64,000 nt of DNA from BCD1 sp965230565 (GCA_965230565.1 CBDDLH010000009.1:86069-150068); one strand, 5' to 3'; counted from the first letter of the stretch, positions 25,328 through 33,964 are shown. Made by a program: numbers and translations. Notes: generated from the letters alone by a model not told the origin.

Positions 25328-26047
25328 TCAGATTTTTTTGAAAAGATACCGGATGGTCCCGCATTGCTCAGGGCCTTCGACCGGGTCAAATTTGAATTTT
25401 TTGGCGTGTTCGATTAACCTTTCGTGCCATAATTCAGTGCTGATATTGGTATTGGAAGTATTAACTTTTGCAGTTAGAACAACACCGTTTTTATCAATAC
25501 AGATATCAATATCAATGACACCGCTTTCTTCAGGAAATGACTGTATTGCTTTTGGTGCTTCAAATTTTCTGTTGTCAATACCAATGGTGTAAAAGCCCAC
25601 ATAACCCGGGAAGTTGTCATAAATTCCGGTTGAAGAGACTCTGGAAGCAGCTTGATCGTACTTGCCTTGTGAAGCGAAGAGACCACTTGATTTGTCCATT
25701 TGTTGTCTTTGTCTGGGCTGTTCCTCTAATGCCTTTCTTCTGGCCATTTCAGCTTTTCTTTTTTTGGCGGCCTCTGCTGCTCTGCGGTCTTTGGCAATCT
25801 TAGCCTTTTGTTTTGCGGTAACTTCCTGGATTTTGGTGTCCACTGCCTCTGTTTGGTCAGGACAACTTTCTTTTATCTGTTCCAATTGCTTCAATATCTT
25901 GTTGTAATCAACAGGGTATTTTTGTAGTTTCCCGTCAACCTCTGACATTAGCTCGTTGTAATTATCACAGGGAGTCTGGCTATAACTAAATGTTGACAGA
26001 CAAAGAAAAGCGAAAAAAAATATCAATTGGATGGAAATATTTTTCAT
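25328..26047 (-). CDS. Exported protein with TonB-like C-terminal domain
   Basis: An in-frame upstream ATG at 26086 exists, but the start at 26047 gives a clean signal peptide (MKNISIQLIFFFAFLCLSTFSYSQ). After it comes a Cys-bearing helical segment (CDNYNELMSEVDGKLQ ... IKESCPDQTEAVDT), a charged coiled-coil rich in Lys/Arg/Ala/Glu (about 85-125), then a beta domain (about 160-239) ending WHERLIEHAKKFKFDPVEGP then CGTIRYLFKKI. That end resembles the TonB C-terminal fold used by Bacteroidota energy transducers. It lacks an N-terminal membrane anchor, so it is not a standard TonB. It converges on the amidohydrolase gene. Confidence 0.65.
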   Translation of the reverse strand: MKNISIQLIFFFAFLCLSTFSYSQTPCDNYNELMSEVDGKLQKYPVDYNKILKQLEQIKESCPDQTEAVDTKIQEVTAKQKAKIAKDRRAAEAAKKRKAEMARRKALEEQPRQRQQMDKSSGLFASQGKYDQAASRVSSTGIYDNFPGYVGFYTIGIDNRKFEAPKAIQSFPEESGVIDIDICIDKNGVVLTAKVNTSNTNISTELWHERLIEHAKKFKFDPVEGPEQCGTIRYLFKKI

Positions 26048-26182
26048 GGAGATAGACACATTAAAATTTTGAATGATTTTCGACAATAGGTAAATCCTAA
26101 AAGTAATAAATTATTGCTCAATTAAGCCTTATCTCAGGGCGAGGGCAGGAAGAAACCATGATTGTTGCCCTTGTTATCGTCA

Positions 26183-27097
26183 TTATTTTGGAATTCTTTC
26201 TTCCAGGATCTCTATAGGAAATGGCAATCTTCCAAGGCCGATTGCTGTGGCAATTTCATCTGCTTTCACTAAGCTGAAGGCTCCTGATATGGCACACTTG
26301 CCTCCTGGAATTTCAGACATGACCCTGGGCACGGAATACACTTTATCATTGATGACTATGGCGATACTTCGGTTGTCATTATTGGCTGCTTCACGGGTGA
26401 GTTCGCTCCAGATTTTCGTTCCTTCTTCATTCAGGTCAAAGAGGATTTGGGGTTCCATAGTATAGGAATTAGGCTCTGCCGTTGCGTTGGTTATATGCGT
26501 ATCGTTGACCTTTGCTTCAGAAAGTCCGGCAGTATTGATTAAGAAAAGCTGATATCCTTTTTCACCAGTATATAAACTTTCCATTTCATAGGACCACATC
26601 AGTTTTAAGTTTGGTATATTAGAAAGTTTAGAACTAAGGGTATCAGCAATGGTTTGCAAAAGTGACTCATCATCACAAATTCCCAACATTTCCAAAGGAA
26701 GATAACCAGGTTCAAACTGTCGAAAATCCAGGAAGCCTTCCATCTTGGGCATAGCCGACAGGATCTCGTTGATTTCCGGATCATTGACGCGATAGGTTTC
26801 CCATAATTCCAGGGTGTTGGATTTAAACAGAGACCTATAATGGGAAAGGCCTGTTTCCGCTTCCAGGCCTACCTTAGATATGAGGGTTAAGGTGCCCTTT
26901 TGTTCGTTGATTTCGATGGTTGTTTTCCGGAAGTTCATCTTTTTGGCGCGTTGTTCCAGGGTGGTTTTTAATTCCTCCAACTTTCCGGAATCTTCCGAGG
27001 ATCGGGGTTTAACAACCGTTTGAACTTCAGTGAGGTTTTGACAGGAACATGTCAGCATGAGCAGGGAGAAAATGAGGGTGGAGATTAATTGGTTCAT
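26183..27097 (-). CDS. Lipoprotein with a SecD/SecDF P1-head-like domain
   Basis: 304 residues, lipoprotein signal (LLMLTCSCQN). The C-terminal half reads like the periplasmic P1 head of SecD: ILFDLNEEGTKIWSELT, a short linker, then IAIVINDKVYSVPRVMSEI and KADEIATAIGLGRLPFPIEI. The N-terminal half (KLEELKTTLEQRAKKMNFRKTTIE...) resembles the P1 base. There are no transmembrane helices, so it is a free-standing lipid-anchored version and not a translocase. Function unknown; a chaperone or assembly role outside the inner membrane is conceivable. It lies 85 bases upstream of nothing recognisable and stands alone. Confidence 0.7.
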   Translation of the reverse strand: MNQLISTLIFSLLMLTCSCQNLTEVQTVVKPRSSEDSGKLEELKTTLEQRAKKMNFRKTTIEINEQKGTLTLISKVGLEAETGLSHYRSLFKSNTLELWETYRVNDPEINEILSAMPKMEGFLDFRQFEPGYLPLEMLGICDDESLLQTIADTLSSKLSNIPNLKLMWSYEMESLYTGEKGYQLFLINTAGLSEAKVNDTHITNATAEPNSYTMEPQILFDLNEEGTKIWSELTREAANNDNRSIAIVINDKVYSVPRVMSEIPGGKCAISGAFSLVKADEIATAIGLGRLPFPIEILEERIPK

Positions 27098-27227
27098 TTT
27101 GGATTTGTTTTGGTATAAAGGTAATGATTAACTCAGGATGGGGATGTTTTTTGAATTATTTAAAAGAAACAAACATCAGAAAAAATGGCATCCGGAACAA
27201 AATATGATATGTTAGGGTTTAACCACA

Positions 27228-27296
27228 GTGTTCACGGAGAAGGCACAGTGAACACAGATGGAACAGAGTGACATTCCGTACCTATGGTCGGAAGGT
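27228..27296. repeat. Dispersed hairpin repeat, including 20-mer copy 2
   Basis: GTGTTCAC (27228-27235) and GTGAACAC (27248-27255) form an 8-bp inverted repeat. ATGGAACAGAGTGACATTCC (27258-27277) then repeats 3179-3198 with one difference and runs into the near-perfect hairpin TTCCGTACCTATGGTCGGAA. It lies in the 389-base gap 27098-27486, which otherwise holds only the terminator below. Confidence 0.55.
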
Positions 27297-27390
27297 CTAA
27301 GTATAACAGCTTGAACCTAGTTCTGCCCCGAAACTGGATTATTGAAAATTCGATATAAATTTCTGCTTCATAAGCATTTGAAAACCTACA

Positions 27391-27429
27391 AAAACAAAAA
27401 TCCCGGTGCTGAAAAAGTTCAGCACCGGG
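27391..27429 (-). terminator. Strong rho-independent terminator for the 27487-28116 gene
   Basis: A perfect 12-bp stem, CCCGGTGCTGAA / TTCAGCACCGGG, with a 4-base loop (27402-27429). On the minus strand it is followed by ATTTTTGTTTT. It lies about 60 bases beyond the stop of the minus-strand gene. Confidence 0.85.
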
Positions 27430-27486
27430 TCGTGGTTGGTTATGTCATGGTCAATATAATCTGACCGATTAATGCAAGGTTTCTGA

Positions 27487-28116
27487 TTATTTTGTCGGAA
27501 GGGTTTGCAATGAGTTGAAGTAGAATGACTGGTCTCTGTAGCGGATAGCCATGGAGTAATCTTCAGGATTTTTACCGGCAAAACTGAATACTTTTTCAAT
27601 TTTGTCTTTGTTTCCCATTTCCTCACGGTAAACTACTTCTCCGTTTTTGTCAAAAATGACTACTTCGCCATCTTCTGCACCCAACAAAAGTGCTGATACA
27701 AAGACCTTTTCATCTCTTTGGTAAACAGCAGGTTTGAAAATTTGAGATTCTTTGTTCTCATCAATTGTCAAGGTGTTCTGACCTACCTCAATCAGCTGGT
27801 TGTAAATGCTTTGAGCATCCTCAATGGTGAGGGTGTAAATACCAACAGGCAATTTTGAGAGGTCAAACAATTTTGCAAATTCCTTGCCTTCCTTAACATT
27901 TTCGTTGAACAAAACTTTTGCTGAATTATCTTTCAAGGTTACCTCGAAATTTTTTGCAGTTTGATAATTCATATAAAGTGCAAATGATTTTTCAATTCCT
28001 TTTTTCAAGACAACCGATGGGTTAACTTCTGTAGCAAACAGCCCTGTGCCGGCAGTTATCATCGTCAATACAAGCGCAACAACTTTTACCAGCGGTTTTA
28101 AATTTAATGATGTCAT
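27487..28116 (-). CDS. Exported hypothetical protein with beta-sandwich character
   Basis: 209 residues, signal peptide (VVALVLTMITAGTGLFA). The mature part is beta-rich with a pattern like small Bacteroidota secreted Ig-like proteins: FEVTLKDNSAKVLFNENV, LPVGIYTLTIED (a phrase reminiscent of sorting-domain and FnIII turns), then VVIFDKNGEVVYREEM and FAGKNPEDYSMAIRYRDQSFYF. No catalytic motif. It has its own strong terminator and a long upstream region shared with the divergent AraC-type gene. No family assigned. Confidence 0.6.
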   Translation of the reverse strand: MTSLNLKPLVKVVALVLTMITAGTGLFATEVNPSVVLKKGIEKSFALYMNYQTAKNFEVTLKDNSAKVLFNENVKEGKEFAKLFDLSKLPVGIYTLTIEDAQSIYNQLIEVGQNTLTIDENKESQIFKPAVYQRDEKVFVSALLLGAEDGEVVIFDKNGEVVYREEMGNKDKIEKVFSFAGKNPEDYSMAIRYRDQSFYFNSLQTLPTK

Positions 28117-28481
28117 GGTTAAACAGTTTTTTAAGATTAATAATTGATCTTTACTTAGATCTATTAATTGGGTGAATAAATTAATTTCGATTGAAACTGG
28201 ATTTGAGAATTGATTTATTACAATACTTTCATCCGTTTTTTTATTTCATTGCCAGGGGAAACATCCTCATTAGCTCTTTTTACGGTTTCGAAATCTTCGT
28301 AACGATTGATCAAAATTCAAATTCAAACAACTTCTCTCGAATTGACAATGCAAAGATATGGGCGGTTTAAAGTCCGTACTACCTGTAAATTCCCCAATAT
28401 GTGTGTTATTTTAACTTTATGTTAGTGCGTTTAGGTCGGTTTGGTTAATTTTGCATACATATGGGTTAATTTAGCACAGGT
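28117..28481. other. Long divergent intergenic region, AT-rich
   Basis: About 415 bases separate the exported-protein gene from the divergent AraC-type regulator. I see no gene in it. TAATTTTG also occurs around 28447-28454, so more than one promoter may be present. The AraC regulator might act on the divergent gene, but no clear repeated operator was seen. Confidence 0.4.
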
Positions 28482-28509
28482 TTGGTATTCAAGGCCTGTC
28501 TAATTTTGT
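28482..28509 (+). promoter_or_regulatory. Bacteroidota-type promoter for the AraC regulator gene
   Basis: TTTG (28482-28485), 16 bases, then TAATTTTG (28502-28509), which fits the TAnnTTTG -7 element exactly; the spacer is one to three bases shorter than usual. The start codon lies 22 bases further on. Confidence 0.45.
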
Positions 28510-28531
28510 CTATTCAAATAAAAATTAAACT

Positions 28532-29425
28532 ATGAACAGGCTTAAGCCGACATTTGAAAAAATAGACCCCACCTTTGGAAGCTCTTTTACCATTAGGGTT
28601 TTTAACGAGATCAATCAAAATACCCCTCGGTTTTATCATTTCCATCCTGAACTGGAATTGATTTATGTGAAAGGGGGGAGTGGGAAAAGGCATATTGGTA
28701 ATCACCTGTCCTGTTATAAGAATGGAGAACTGGTGCTCATGGGATCAGGGTTGCCGCATGCAGGATTTACCGACCGTATGACTCGCAATGAGTCTGAAGT
28801 GGTGGTGCAGATGAGAGAAGACTTTCTGGGAGATAAGTTCCTCGATATACCGGAAATGAAACCCGTTCAGCAGCTTTTTGACCGTTCCAAATTGGGTATC
28901 TCTTTTTATGGAGAAACCAAAAAGGTTATCGGTGACAGGCTGGAAAAACTGGCTGAAATGGATCAATTTTCCAGGTTGCTGGAATTATTGTCGATTCTCA
29001 AGCAAATGTCTGAATCTGAAGAATATGAGCTGCTCAATGCCAGAGAGTTTGCCCTTGAGGTAAAACCTCAGGACAATGACCGGATCAATGAGATCTATGA
29101 TTTTGTGCATTCCAATTTTGGCAGAGCCATTCCTTTGGATGAGATTGCTGAGGAAGTGAATATGACCGTTCCTGCATTTTGCCGTTATTTCAAAAAACAG
29201 TCAGGAAAGACCTTCACTCAGTTCGTGAATGAGTTTAGGGTGATTCATGCTTGTAAAATGCTTATTGAAGAACCTAAAAGTATTACGGAGGTCGCTTTTG
29301 AGAGTGGATTCAATAATTTCTCCCATTTCAATAAGTTATTCAGGGAGAAAACGAATATGAGTCCTACCGAATACCGTAATAGTTTTAGTCAGATCCTCCA
29401 AAAGGGCTTGTCCGACAAATCCTGA
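28532..29425 (+). CDS. AraC-family transcriptional regulator
   Basis: 297 residues. An N-terminal cupin-like ligand domain (about 20-110, HFHPELELIYVKGGSGKRHIG then NGELVLMGSGLPH) is followed by a C-terminal double helix-turn-helix of the HTH_18 type (about 190-287: IPLDEIAEEVNMTVPAFCRYFKK; ITEVAFESGFNNFSHFNKLFR; MSPTEYRNSF). Such regulators usually sense small carbohydrates or metabolites. The normal domain ends at about residue 285; the last ~12 codons run antisense through the remnant of an unrelated gene (29390-29449), so the present stop was probably acquired at a deletion junction. Confidence 0.88.
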   Translation: MNRLKPTFEKIDPTFGSSFTIRVFNEINQNTPRFYHFHPELELIYVKGGSGKRHIGNHLSCYKNGELVLMGSGLPHAGFTDRMTRNESEVVVQMREDFLGDKFLDIPEMKPVQQLFDRSKLGISFYGETKKVIGDRLEKLAEMDQFSRLLELLSILKQMSESEEYELLNAREFALEVKPQDNDRINEIYDFVHSNFGRAIPLDEIAEEVNMTVPAFCRYFKKQSGKTFTQFVNEFRVIHACKMLIEEPKSITEVAFESGFNNFSHFNKLFREKTNMSPTEYRNSFSQILQKGLSDKS

Positions 29426-29449
29426 GGCACCGGTTACAAAAACTTTCAT
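29390..29449 (-). pseudogene. 5' remnant of an SDR/NAD-dependent epimerase gene
   Basis: From ATG at 29447-29449 the minus strand reads MKVFVTGASGFVGQALLEDL, the standard N-terminus of extended short-chain dehydrogenases/epimerases, with the TGxxGxxG NAD motif. After about 20 codons it changes to unrelated sequence and stops near 29334. It overlaps the 3' end of the AraC-family gene. The rest of the epimerase gene is absent. Confidence 0.7.
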
Positions 29450-29631
29450 AATAGTATTGCATTAAAACACCATTTCTAAATAGATTCGAATGAATGCCAA
29501 TTGGGAACTAATGGTCTAGCAAGCCGGTAAAAGTGATTGGTTAAAAGGGAATGGAATTTACGTCCTTAGATAAAGGTTTAATTAAAAAATTACAATGATG
29601 TAAGTCATTGAAAGGAAAACTGTGAAAAGAG

Positions 29632-30150
29632 CTAAACGTTTTCAGTACGGGTTTGGCTTAATTTCTTCCAGGTAACCCAAGTTTCTGCCATCATAGCCAT
29701 TCCGATTAAGAGGAGAGATAGTACCAATGTTATTCGGAGGTAATCTTGATTGTGCCTTGGTAATGATTGAAGATTTTCCAGCAGGAGCATAGCGGCGAGG
29801 ATACCTAAAATAAAAACTTCAATACCAAAGGCGGCATTTCCCAACCAAAGTAAGCTGGTAATTTTTGGTTTATTTGGACCTTCACCTTCCGTAGAATCAA
29901 TGGGTACGTCCAGGATGTTTTTTTCGTTATGTAATCTGAATTCATGAGATCTAAGGGTTCGATATTGAAAAATAAAAGCGGGAATGCTCAGAACCAAAAG
30001 GCTTACCAAAATTAAAAGTGACCGGTCATCAAAAACATTCCTGCCTGCTCTTCTGATTTCATCAAAAAGTATAAAAACGCAGAAAACGTCTACTGCGGTA
30101 AGGAACAGAATGAATATTATTTTTAAGGCCTTATACATGTTTCGAAGCAC
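29632..30150 (-). CDS. Four-helix integral membrane protein, hypothetical
   Basis: 172 residues with four hydrophobic helices (about 9-28, 45-62, 103-127, 139-157), a soluble stretch between helices 2 and 3 (RSHEFRLHNEKNILDVPIDS), and both ends probably cytoplasmic. A start at M5 (30138) is also possible. The family is not recognised. It begins five bases after the stop of the thioesterase fragment and may once have been co-transcribed with the intact gene. Confidence 0.6.
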   Translation of the reverse strand: MLRNMYKALKIIFILFLTAVDVFCVFILFDEIRRAGRNVFDDRSLLILVSLLVLSIPAFIFQYRTLRSHEFRLHNEKNILDVPIDSTEGEGPNKPKITSLLWLGNAAFGIEVFILGILAAMLLLENLQSLPRHNQDYLRITLVLSLLLIGMAMMAETWVTWKKLSQTRTENV

Positions 30151-30155
30151 TGAAT

Positions 30156-30362
30156 TTATTGGTAACCAATTTTATCAGAAAGGGGAATCTTACTTTTGGC
30201 AAAATGTCCGGTCCCGAAGGCAATCTTTTTTCCTTTCTGATCAAAAAGGGAAGCCTCTGCAATAAAAAAACTCCTGGACTGAAAGCGGATCGTTCCCTTT
30301 GCCGAAATGATTTTGCGCCATTGCATAATATGGTTTTGGTTAAAGATAATCAGGTTTAACAA
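30156..30362 (-). pseudogene. 3' remnant of a PaaI-type hotdog thioesterase
   Basis: The C-terminal ~45 residues (KGTIRFQSRSFFIAEASLFD, then QKGKKIAFGTGHFAKSK) have the strand pattern of the last beta-strands of PaaI/YdiI-like acyl-CoA thioesterases (VV..GR...FAEAEV.D..GKL.A.GTGTF). The helix and catalytic loop that should precede it are missing; instead the frame opens with unrelated sequence (MLNLIIFNQNHIMQW). Directly upstream lie two large palindromes, which may mark the truncation. Confidence 0.55.
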
Positions 30363-30426
30363 AAAAAGTGCTTAAAAAAGTGTCACGTTTTGTGTTCTCA
30401 CGGCTTTTATATATGGGGGGTGGGGG

Positions 30427-30461
30427 CAGTGAGGGCCTGACTCGGAGTCAGGCCCTCACTG
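30427..30461. repeat. Perfect 16-bp palindrome, CGG loop
   Basis: CAGTGAGGGCCTGACT, loop CGG, AGTCAGGCCCTCACTG. Adjacent GAGAAAAAAG on the right gives a T-run when read on the minus strand before, not after, the stem. Likely a dispersed palindromic repeat. Confidence 0.75.
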
Positions 30462-30474
30462 AGAAAAAAGCAGC

Positions 30475-30509
30475 CAGACCTGCGAGGTTTCAAAAACCTC
30501 GCAGGTCTG
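30475..30509. repeat. Perfect 16-bp palindrome, CAA loop
   Basis: CAGACCTGCGAGGTTT, loop CAA, AAACCTCGCAGGTCTG. It follows the previous palindrome by 13 bases and has the same stem length and loop size but unrelated stem sequence. Palindromes with this CCTGCGAGGTTT core occur in many Bacteroidota genomes. Confidence 0.8.
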
Positions 30510-30554
30510 AAGGAAAATTTGTAACTTAAACCGTCATCGAGCAAAATAACAACC

Positions 30555-31670
30555 ATGAAAAGAAGGACTTTCCTGAAAAAAACAGCATTGGGGCTGGCCG
30601 CGGCCGGAGCAATGCCCATGTGTAATTTTATTCCCTCAAAACCGGAAAAGGATAAATTGGGAATTGCCCTGGTGGGGCTGGGAAATTACTCAACTCAGAT
30701 TCTTGGTCCTGGCCTTCAGGAAACGAAGCATTGTTACCTGGCCGGTATTGTTACCGGAACTCCGGAAAAGGAAGGTGTTTGGGCAGACCGTTATCAAATT
30801 CCGGAAAGCAACATTTATAATTATGACAATTTTGATGAAATAGCGGATAATAAGGATATTGATGTGGTGTATGTCGTACTACCTAACAGCATGCATGCCG
30901 AATATACTATCCGGGCGCTTCAGGCTGGTAAACATGTAACCTGCGAAAAACCTATGGCTACCAGTTATGCAGATTGTGTCAAAATGGTGGATGCAGCAAA
31001 AAAGACCGATCGACAACTATCCATTGGTTATCGATTACATTATGAGCCCCATAATCTGGAACTCATGCGGCTGGGACAAAAAGAGGTTTATGGTCCTGTA
31101 ACAGAAATTGATGCAGCTTTTGGTTTCCCATTAAGGGATAAAACCAGCTGGAGACTGGATAAAATTTTGTCCGGGGGAGGGCCATTGATGGATGTAGGAA
31201 TTTATGCGTTGCAAGGAACCATTTACACGCTCGGAAAACTTCCTAAAACCGTAAAAGCGGAAGACCGAACAAAGAATAAGACCTTTTATGGAGAAGTCGA
31301 GGGCTCCCTTGCCTGGGAGTTAGGTTTTGATTCCGGAGTAAAAACTTCGATGTACACGACTTATGAAGATCCATATATCGATTACTTGAAGGCAAAAACG
31401 GCTTCAACTGAATTTGGCCTGGAGCCTTGTTTCGTTTACGGAGGACAAGCAGGCAGTGCTGACGGTAAGACCTTTGATTTCCAATCTGTCAATCAACAGG
31501 CCTTGCAGATGGATGCCTTTGCTTTGAACATTATGCAAAACACTCCGAGTCTGGTTCCGGGAGAAATGGGGGCCAGGGATATGTTTATCATCGACCGGAT
31601 ATATGAGTCGATGATAACGGGTAAAGAAGTCTCCTTAGCCGGAGTGCCTGAAATTTTACATTTAGTATAA
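30555..31670 (+). CDS. Gfo/Idh/MocA family oxidoreductase with Tat-like signal
   Basis: 371 residues. The N-terminus KRRTFLKKTALGLAAAGAMP is a twin-arginine-like export signal. Then comes an NAD(P)-binding Rossmann domain (about 32-155: GIALVGLGNYSTQIL, VVYVVLPNSMHAEYTIRALQ, GKHVTCEKPMATS with the catalytic Lys of EKP) and the alpha/beta substrate domain (GYRLHYEPHNLELM, GGGPLMDVGIYALQ). This resembles periplasmic glucose-fructose oxidoreductases and related sugar oxidoreductases common in Bacteroidota. Substrate unknown. It converges on the xylanase gene with a 6-base gap. Confidence 0.88.
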   Translation: MKRRTFLKKTALGLAAAGAMPMCNFIPSKPEKDKLGIALVGLGNYSTQILGPGLQETKHCYLAGIVTGTPEKEGVWADRYQIPESNIYNYDNFDEIADNKDIDVVYVVLPNSMHAEYTIRALQAGKHVTCEKPMATSYADCVKMVDAAKKTDRQLSIGYRLHYEPHNLELMRLGQKEVYGPVTEIDAAFGFPLRDKTSWRLDKILSGGGPLMDVGIYALQGTIYTLGKLPKTVKAEDRTKNKTFYGEVEGSLAWELGFDSGVKTSMYTTYEDPYIDYLKAKTASTEFGLEPCFVYGGQAGSADGKTFDFQSVNQQALQMDAFALNIMQNTPSLVPGEMGARDMFIIDRIYESMITGKEVSLAGVPEILHLV

Positions 31671-31676
31671 TCGGGC

Positions 31677-33812
31677 TTAATCCGTAATTAACAATTTTTC
31701 AGAAACGATTTTACCACCGTATTCAAGCAAAACCTCATAGATGCCGGCAGCGTATTCTACGGGTATAGTGATACGCGGTGTAACCATCCGTCCTGAAAAA
31801 ACCTGTTTCCCGGTTAGATCAATGATCCGGATGTTTACATCTTCGGTTATCGATTTTTCAATATTCAGCTGATCTACCGCCGGGTTGGGGAATACTTTAA
31901 AGTTGACCTCAGATCGGACATCTTCTGTGCCAACAATTTCGACTTCATCTCCTGTTACAGTTATTACGGTATTGCTGAGTAATTCAATAGTATCCGTTAC
32001 GGTACCATTGCCGGTCTCAATGGAGATTCTATATTTCCCTTTGAACCCACGGGTTCCAAATTCTCCCGAGCTGTTGGTGGTTCCGTTGTCTTCTGTCCAC
32101 CATTCATCATAAACCATATCTATGAAGGTCTGCCCTGCCGGTTTCAGGGTCCAGTCCTGGTAGAACATTGGGGCATTTCCGTGCCAGTGGGCACCATCCC
32201 AAAAGCCCCACATCATGAAACCATCGGTGCTTTCATGGCTGAAGACAATAGTCAGAAAATCTCTCAAATAAGTTGCCGCCAGATCATCGTCAATGGCTTC
32301 ATTAGTATCGTATTCCGTTATTTTGGCCTTTAACCCAAAGGTGGTGTAAAAGTCTTCCAGTATATCATAAACACTATAAATAGAGGTAGGGAAACCACCT
32401 ATGTGGCCCTGGAACCCGATGCCGTCGAGTTGTACATCTGCATCTACCAGTTCCTGTATGAATTGCTTCTTAAGGTCGTAAAGACCTCCACCAGTATTGG
32501 CCTGGCTTATAGTCACATAATCATTGACATAAGTTTTTACCTGAGGGTCGACTTCTTCCAGTGTTTGGAAAATTTCCCGGTAGACTTCCCGACCTGTTGG
32601 GTAACCCGGTTGTCCCTGGAAAGTGTATTCCAGGTCACGGTTGGTGGTAATTTCATTTAAAACATCCCATTCGGCAATATTTCCTTCGATGCCGGGGTAG
32701 GAGGTAATGGCTTCAATATGGTCGTTAAAACGATCTCGAATATATTGGTGATTATTTTGATTTTGTTCAATGTCATTTGGCAGGTTGCTAAAGCCCGGCC
32801 ATACCAGGCAATGACCACGAATCTCAATATCATGGTCTCTCAGCCACTGGGTTGCATGGGCGGTTTCCGGTTTGCTGGCGATCCAGTTGTTTTCCCAACC
32901 CGGCCATTTGTGAGAGTTCTCAAAAACTACCCAGTTAAATCCATGGCCTTCACCATCGAGGTCAAGTAATTTGGATTCGTATGTATCGTTTTGGCCGTTA
33001 TTTCCGGCAAATAAACGGGAAACTACGGCCGTACCAAAAGCATAATCATGTTGTAACATTTCCACTTCTACTGAAGCACCGGGGATGGGTGTTCCTTCTG
33101 AATCCTGGACCAAAACGTTAAGGTCTGCCTTCCGAATTTGTTCAATCCGATCTGCCGCTTCTGCTCGCCAGGGAGCATCTGCTTCCCATCCTCCGTATTG
33201 ATCATTATTGGTATCGCTGGGCAGGTCATCAACATCAACGGCAGAGTGATAATTCAATATGGCCAGGCCGCCCATTTCAATGGTTTGTTCCTGCCAGGCC
33301 AGGTGTAAGCCGGTTGTAAGGCCTCCCGGTGAGTAGGCAATGTCAGCCTCAAAAGGAACCAAATATTGAACCCATTGGTCTGTGAGATCCACTGTCAGGA
33401 GAACTTCTTTTTCATAAGTACTGGAATTTTCAACAAAAATATTGATCTGACCATCGCCGGATGGAGATCGCAACCAAATGATTAGCAGACAAGCATCTCC
33501 GGCTCCGATGGAGTTTACATTGGACATCCCATACCCTGCATCCCATGCATTAGTGCCTGTACTGTGAACCACTACATTCAGTTTCTGGGCAAATGGCTGC
33601 ATGACGGCTGATAATATTGAAGTCGAAATATCTCCGTAACTGTAAGCACTGTTGAAATTAGCCGTCTCAGTATTGTTGAAAACCCAATCGCCTGCAGGTA
33701 AACCAAAATTACTTTGCAGGGAAGTTTGGAGTGAGGTATGATAGTTGTCCTGAGCGTATGAAAATACGGGCAATAAAAATAATAACAGGAAGAAGCGGAT
33801 CTTGATAAGCAT
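31677..33812 (-). CDS. Secreted GH10 endo-1,4-beta-xylanase with T9SS sorting domain
   Basis: 711 residues, signal peptide MLIKIRFFLLLFLLPVFSYAQ. N-terminal beta-sandwich of CBM type (about 22-195), a short linker domain (about 228-260, LNVLVQDSEGTPIPGASVEV), then the GH10 barrel (about 265-570) with acid/base E387 in EWDVLNE and nucleophile E500 in AKITEYD, plus GHCLVWPG and FQGHIGG. A beta-stranded region follows, and a type A T9SS C-terminal domain (about 640-711, FKVFPNPAVDQLNIEKS ... GIYEVLLEYGGKIVSEKLLI). It should hydrolyse xylan or related beta-glycans at the cell surface. The family usually has TELD at the nucleophile; here it is TEYD. Confidence 0.92.
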   Translation of the reverse strand: MLIKIRFFLLLFLLPVFSYAQDNYHTSLQTSLQSNFGLPAGDWVFNNTETANFNSAYSYGDISTSILSAVMQPFAQKLNVVVHSTGTNAWDAGYGMSNVNSIGAGDACLLIIWLRSPSGDGQINIFVENSSTYEKEVLLTVDLTDQWVQYLVPFEADIAYSPGGLTTGLHLAWQEQTIEMGGLAILNYHSAVDVDDLPSDTNNDQYGGWEADAPWRAEAADRIEQIRKADLNVLVQDSEGTPIPGASVEVEMLQHDYAFGTAVVSRLFAGNNGQNDTYESKLLDLDGEGHGFNWVVFENSHKWPGWENNWIASKPETAHATQWLRDHDIEIRGHCLVWPGFSNLPNDIEQNQNNHQYIRDRFNDHIEAITSYPGIEGNIAEWDVLNEITTNRDLEYTFQGQPGYPTGREVYREIFQTLEEVDPQVKTYVNDYVTISQANTGGGLYDLKKQFIQELVDADVQLDGIGFQGHIGGFPTSIYSVYDILEDFYTTFGLKAKITEYDTNEAIDDDLAATYLRDFLTIVFSHESTDGFMMWGFWDGAHWHGNAPMFYQDWTLKPAGQTFIDMVYDEWWTEDNGTTNSSGEFGTRGFKGKYRISIETGNGTVTDTIELLSNTVITVTGDEVEIVGTEDVRSEVNFKVFPNPAVDQLNIEKSITEDVNIRIIDLTGKQVFSGRMVTPRITIPVEYAAGIYEVLLEYGGKIVSEKLLITD

Positions 33813-33929
33813 GATGGATGTTTTAAATCCAAATATACATTGTTTTGGTGTTTAGGAATAATGGATTTGATTCAAATTCGGGGGGTGTTTGTAGCTTTTA
33901 CTAAAATTCGTTTGTAAACTACTTTATTA

Positions 33930-33960
33930 TTGACATTACTTTGCTAATTGCGTAGCTTTA
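33930..33960 (+). promoter_or_regulatory. Promoter immediately ahead of 33965 gene
   Basis: TTG (33930-33932), 20 bases, TAGCTTTA (33953-33960), one base from the TAnnTTTG consensus. The ATG at 33965 is only four bases past the -7 element, so the transcript may be leaderless. Confidence 0.4.
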
Positions 33961-33964
33961 CCAC

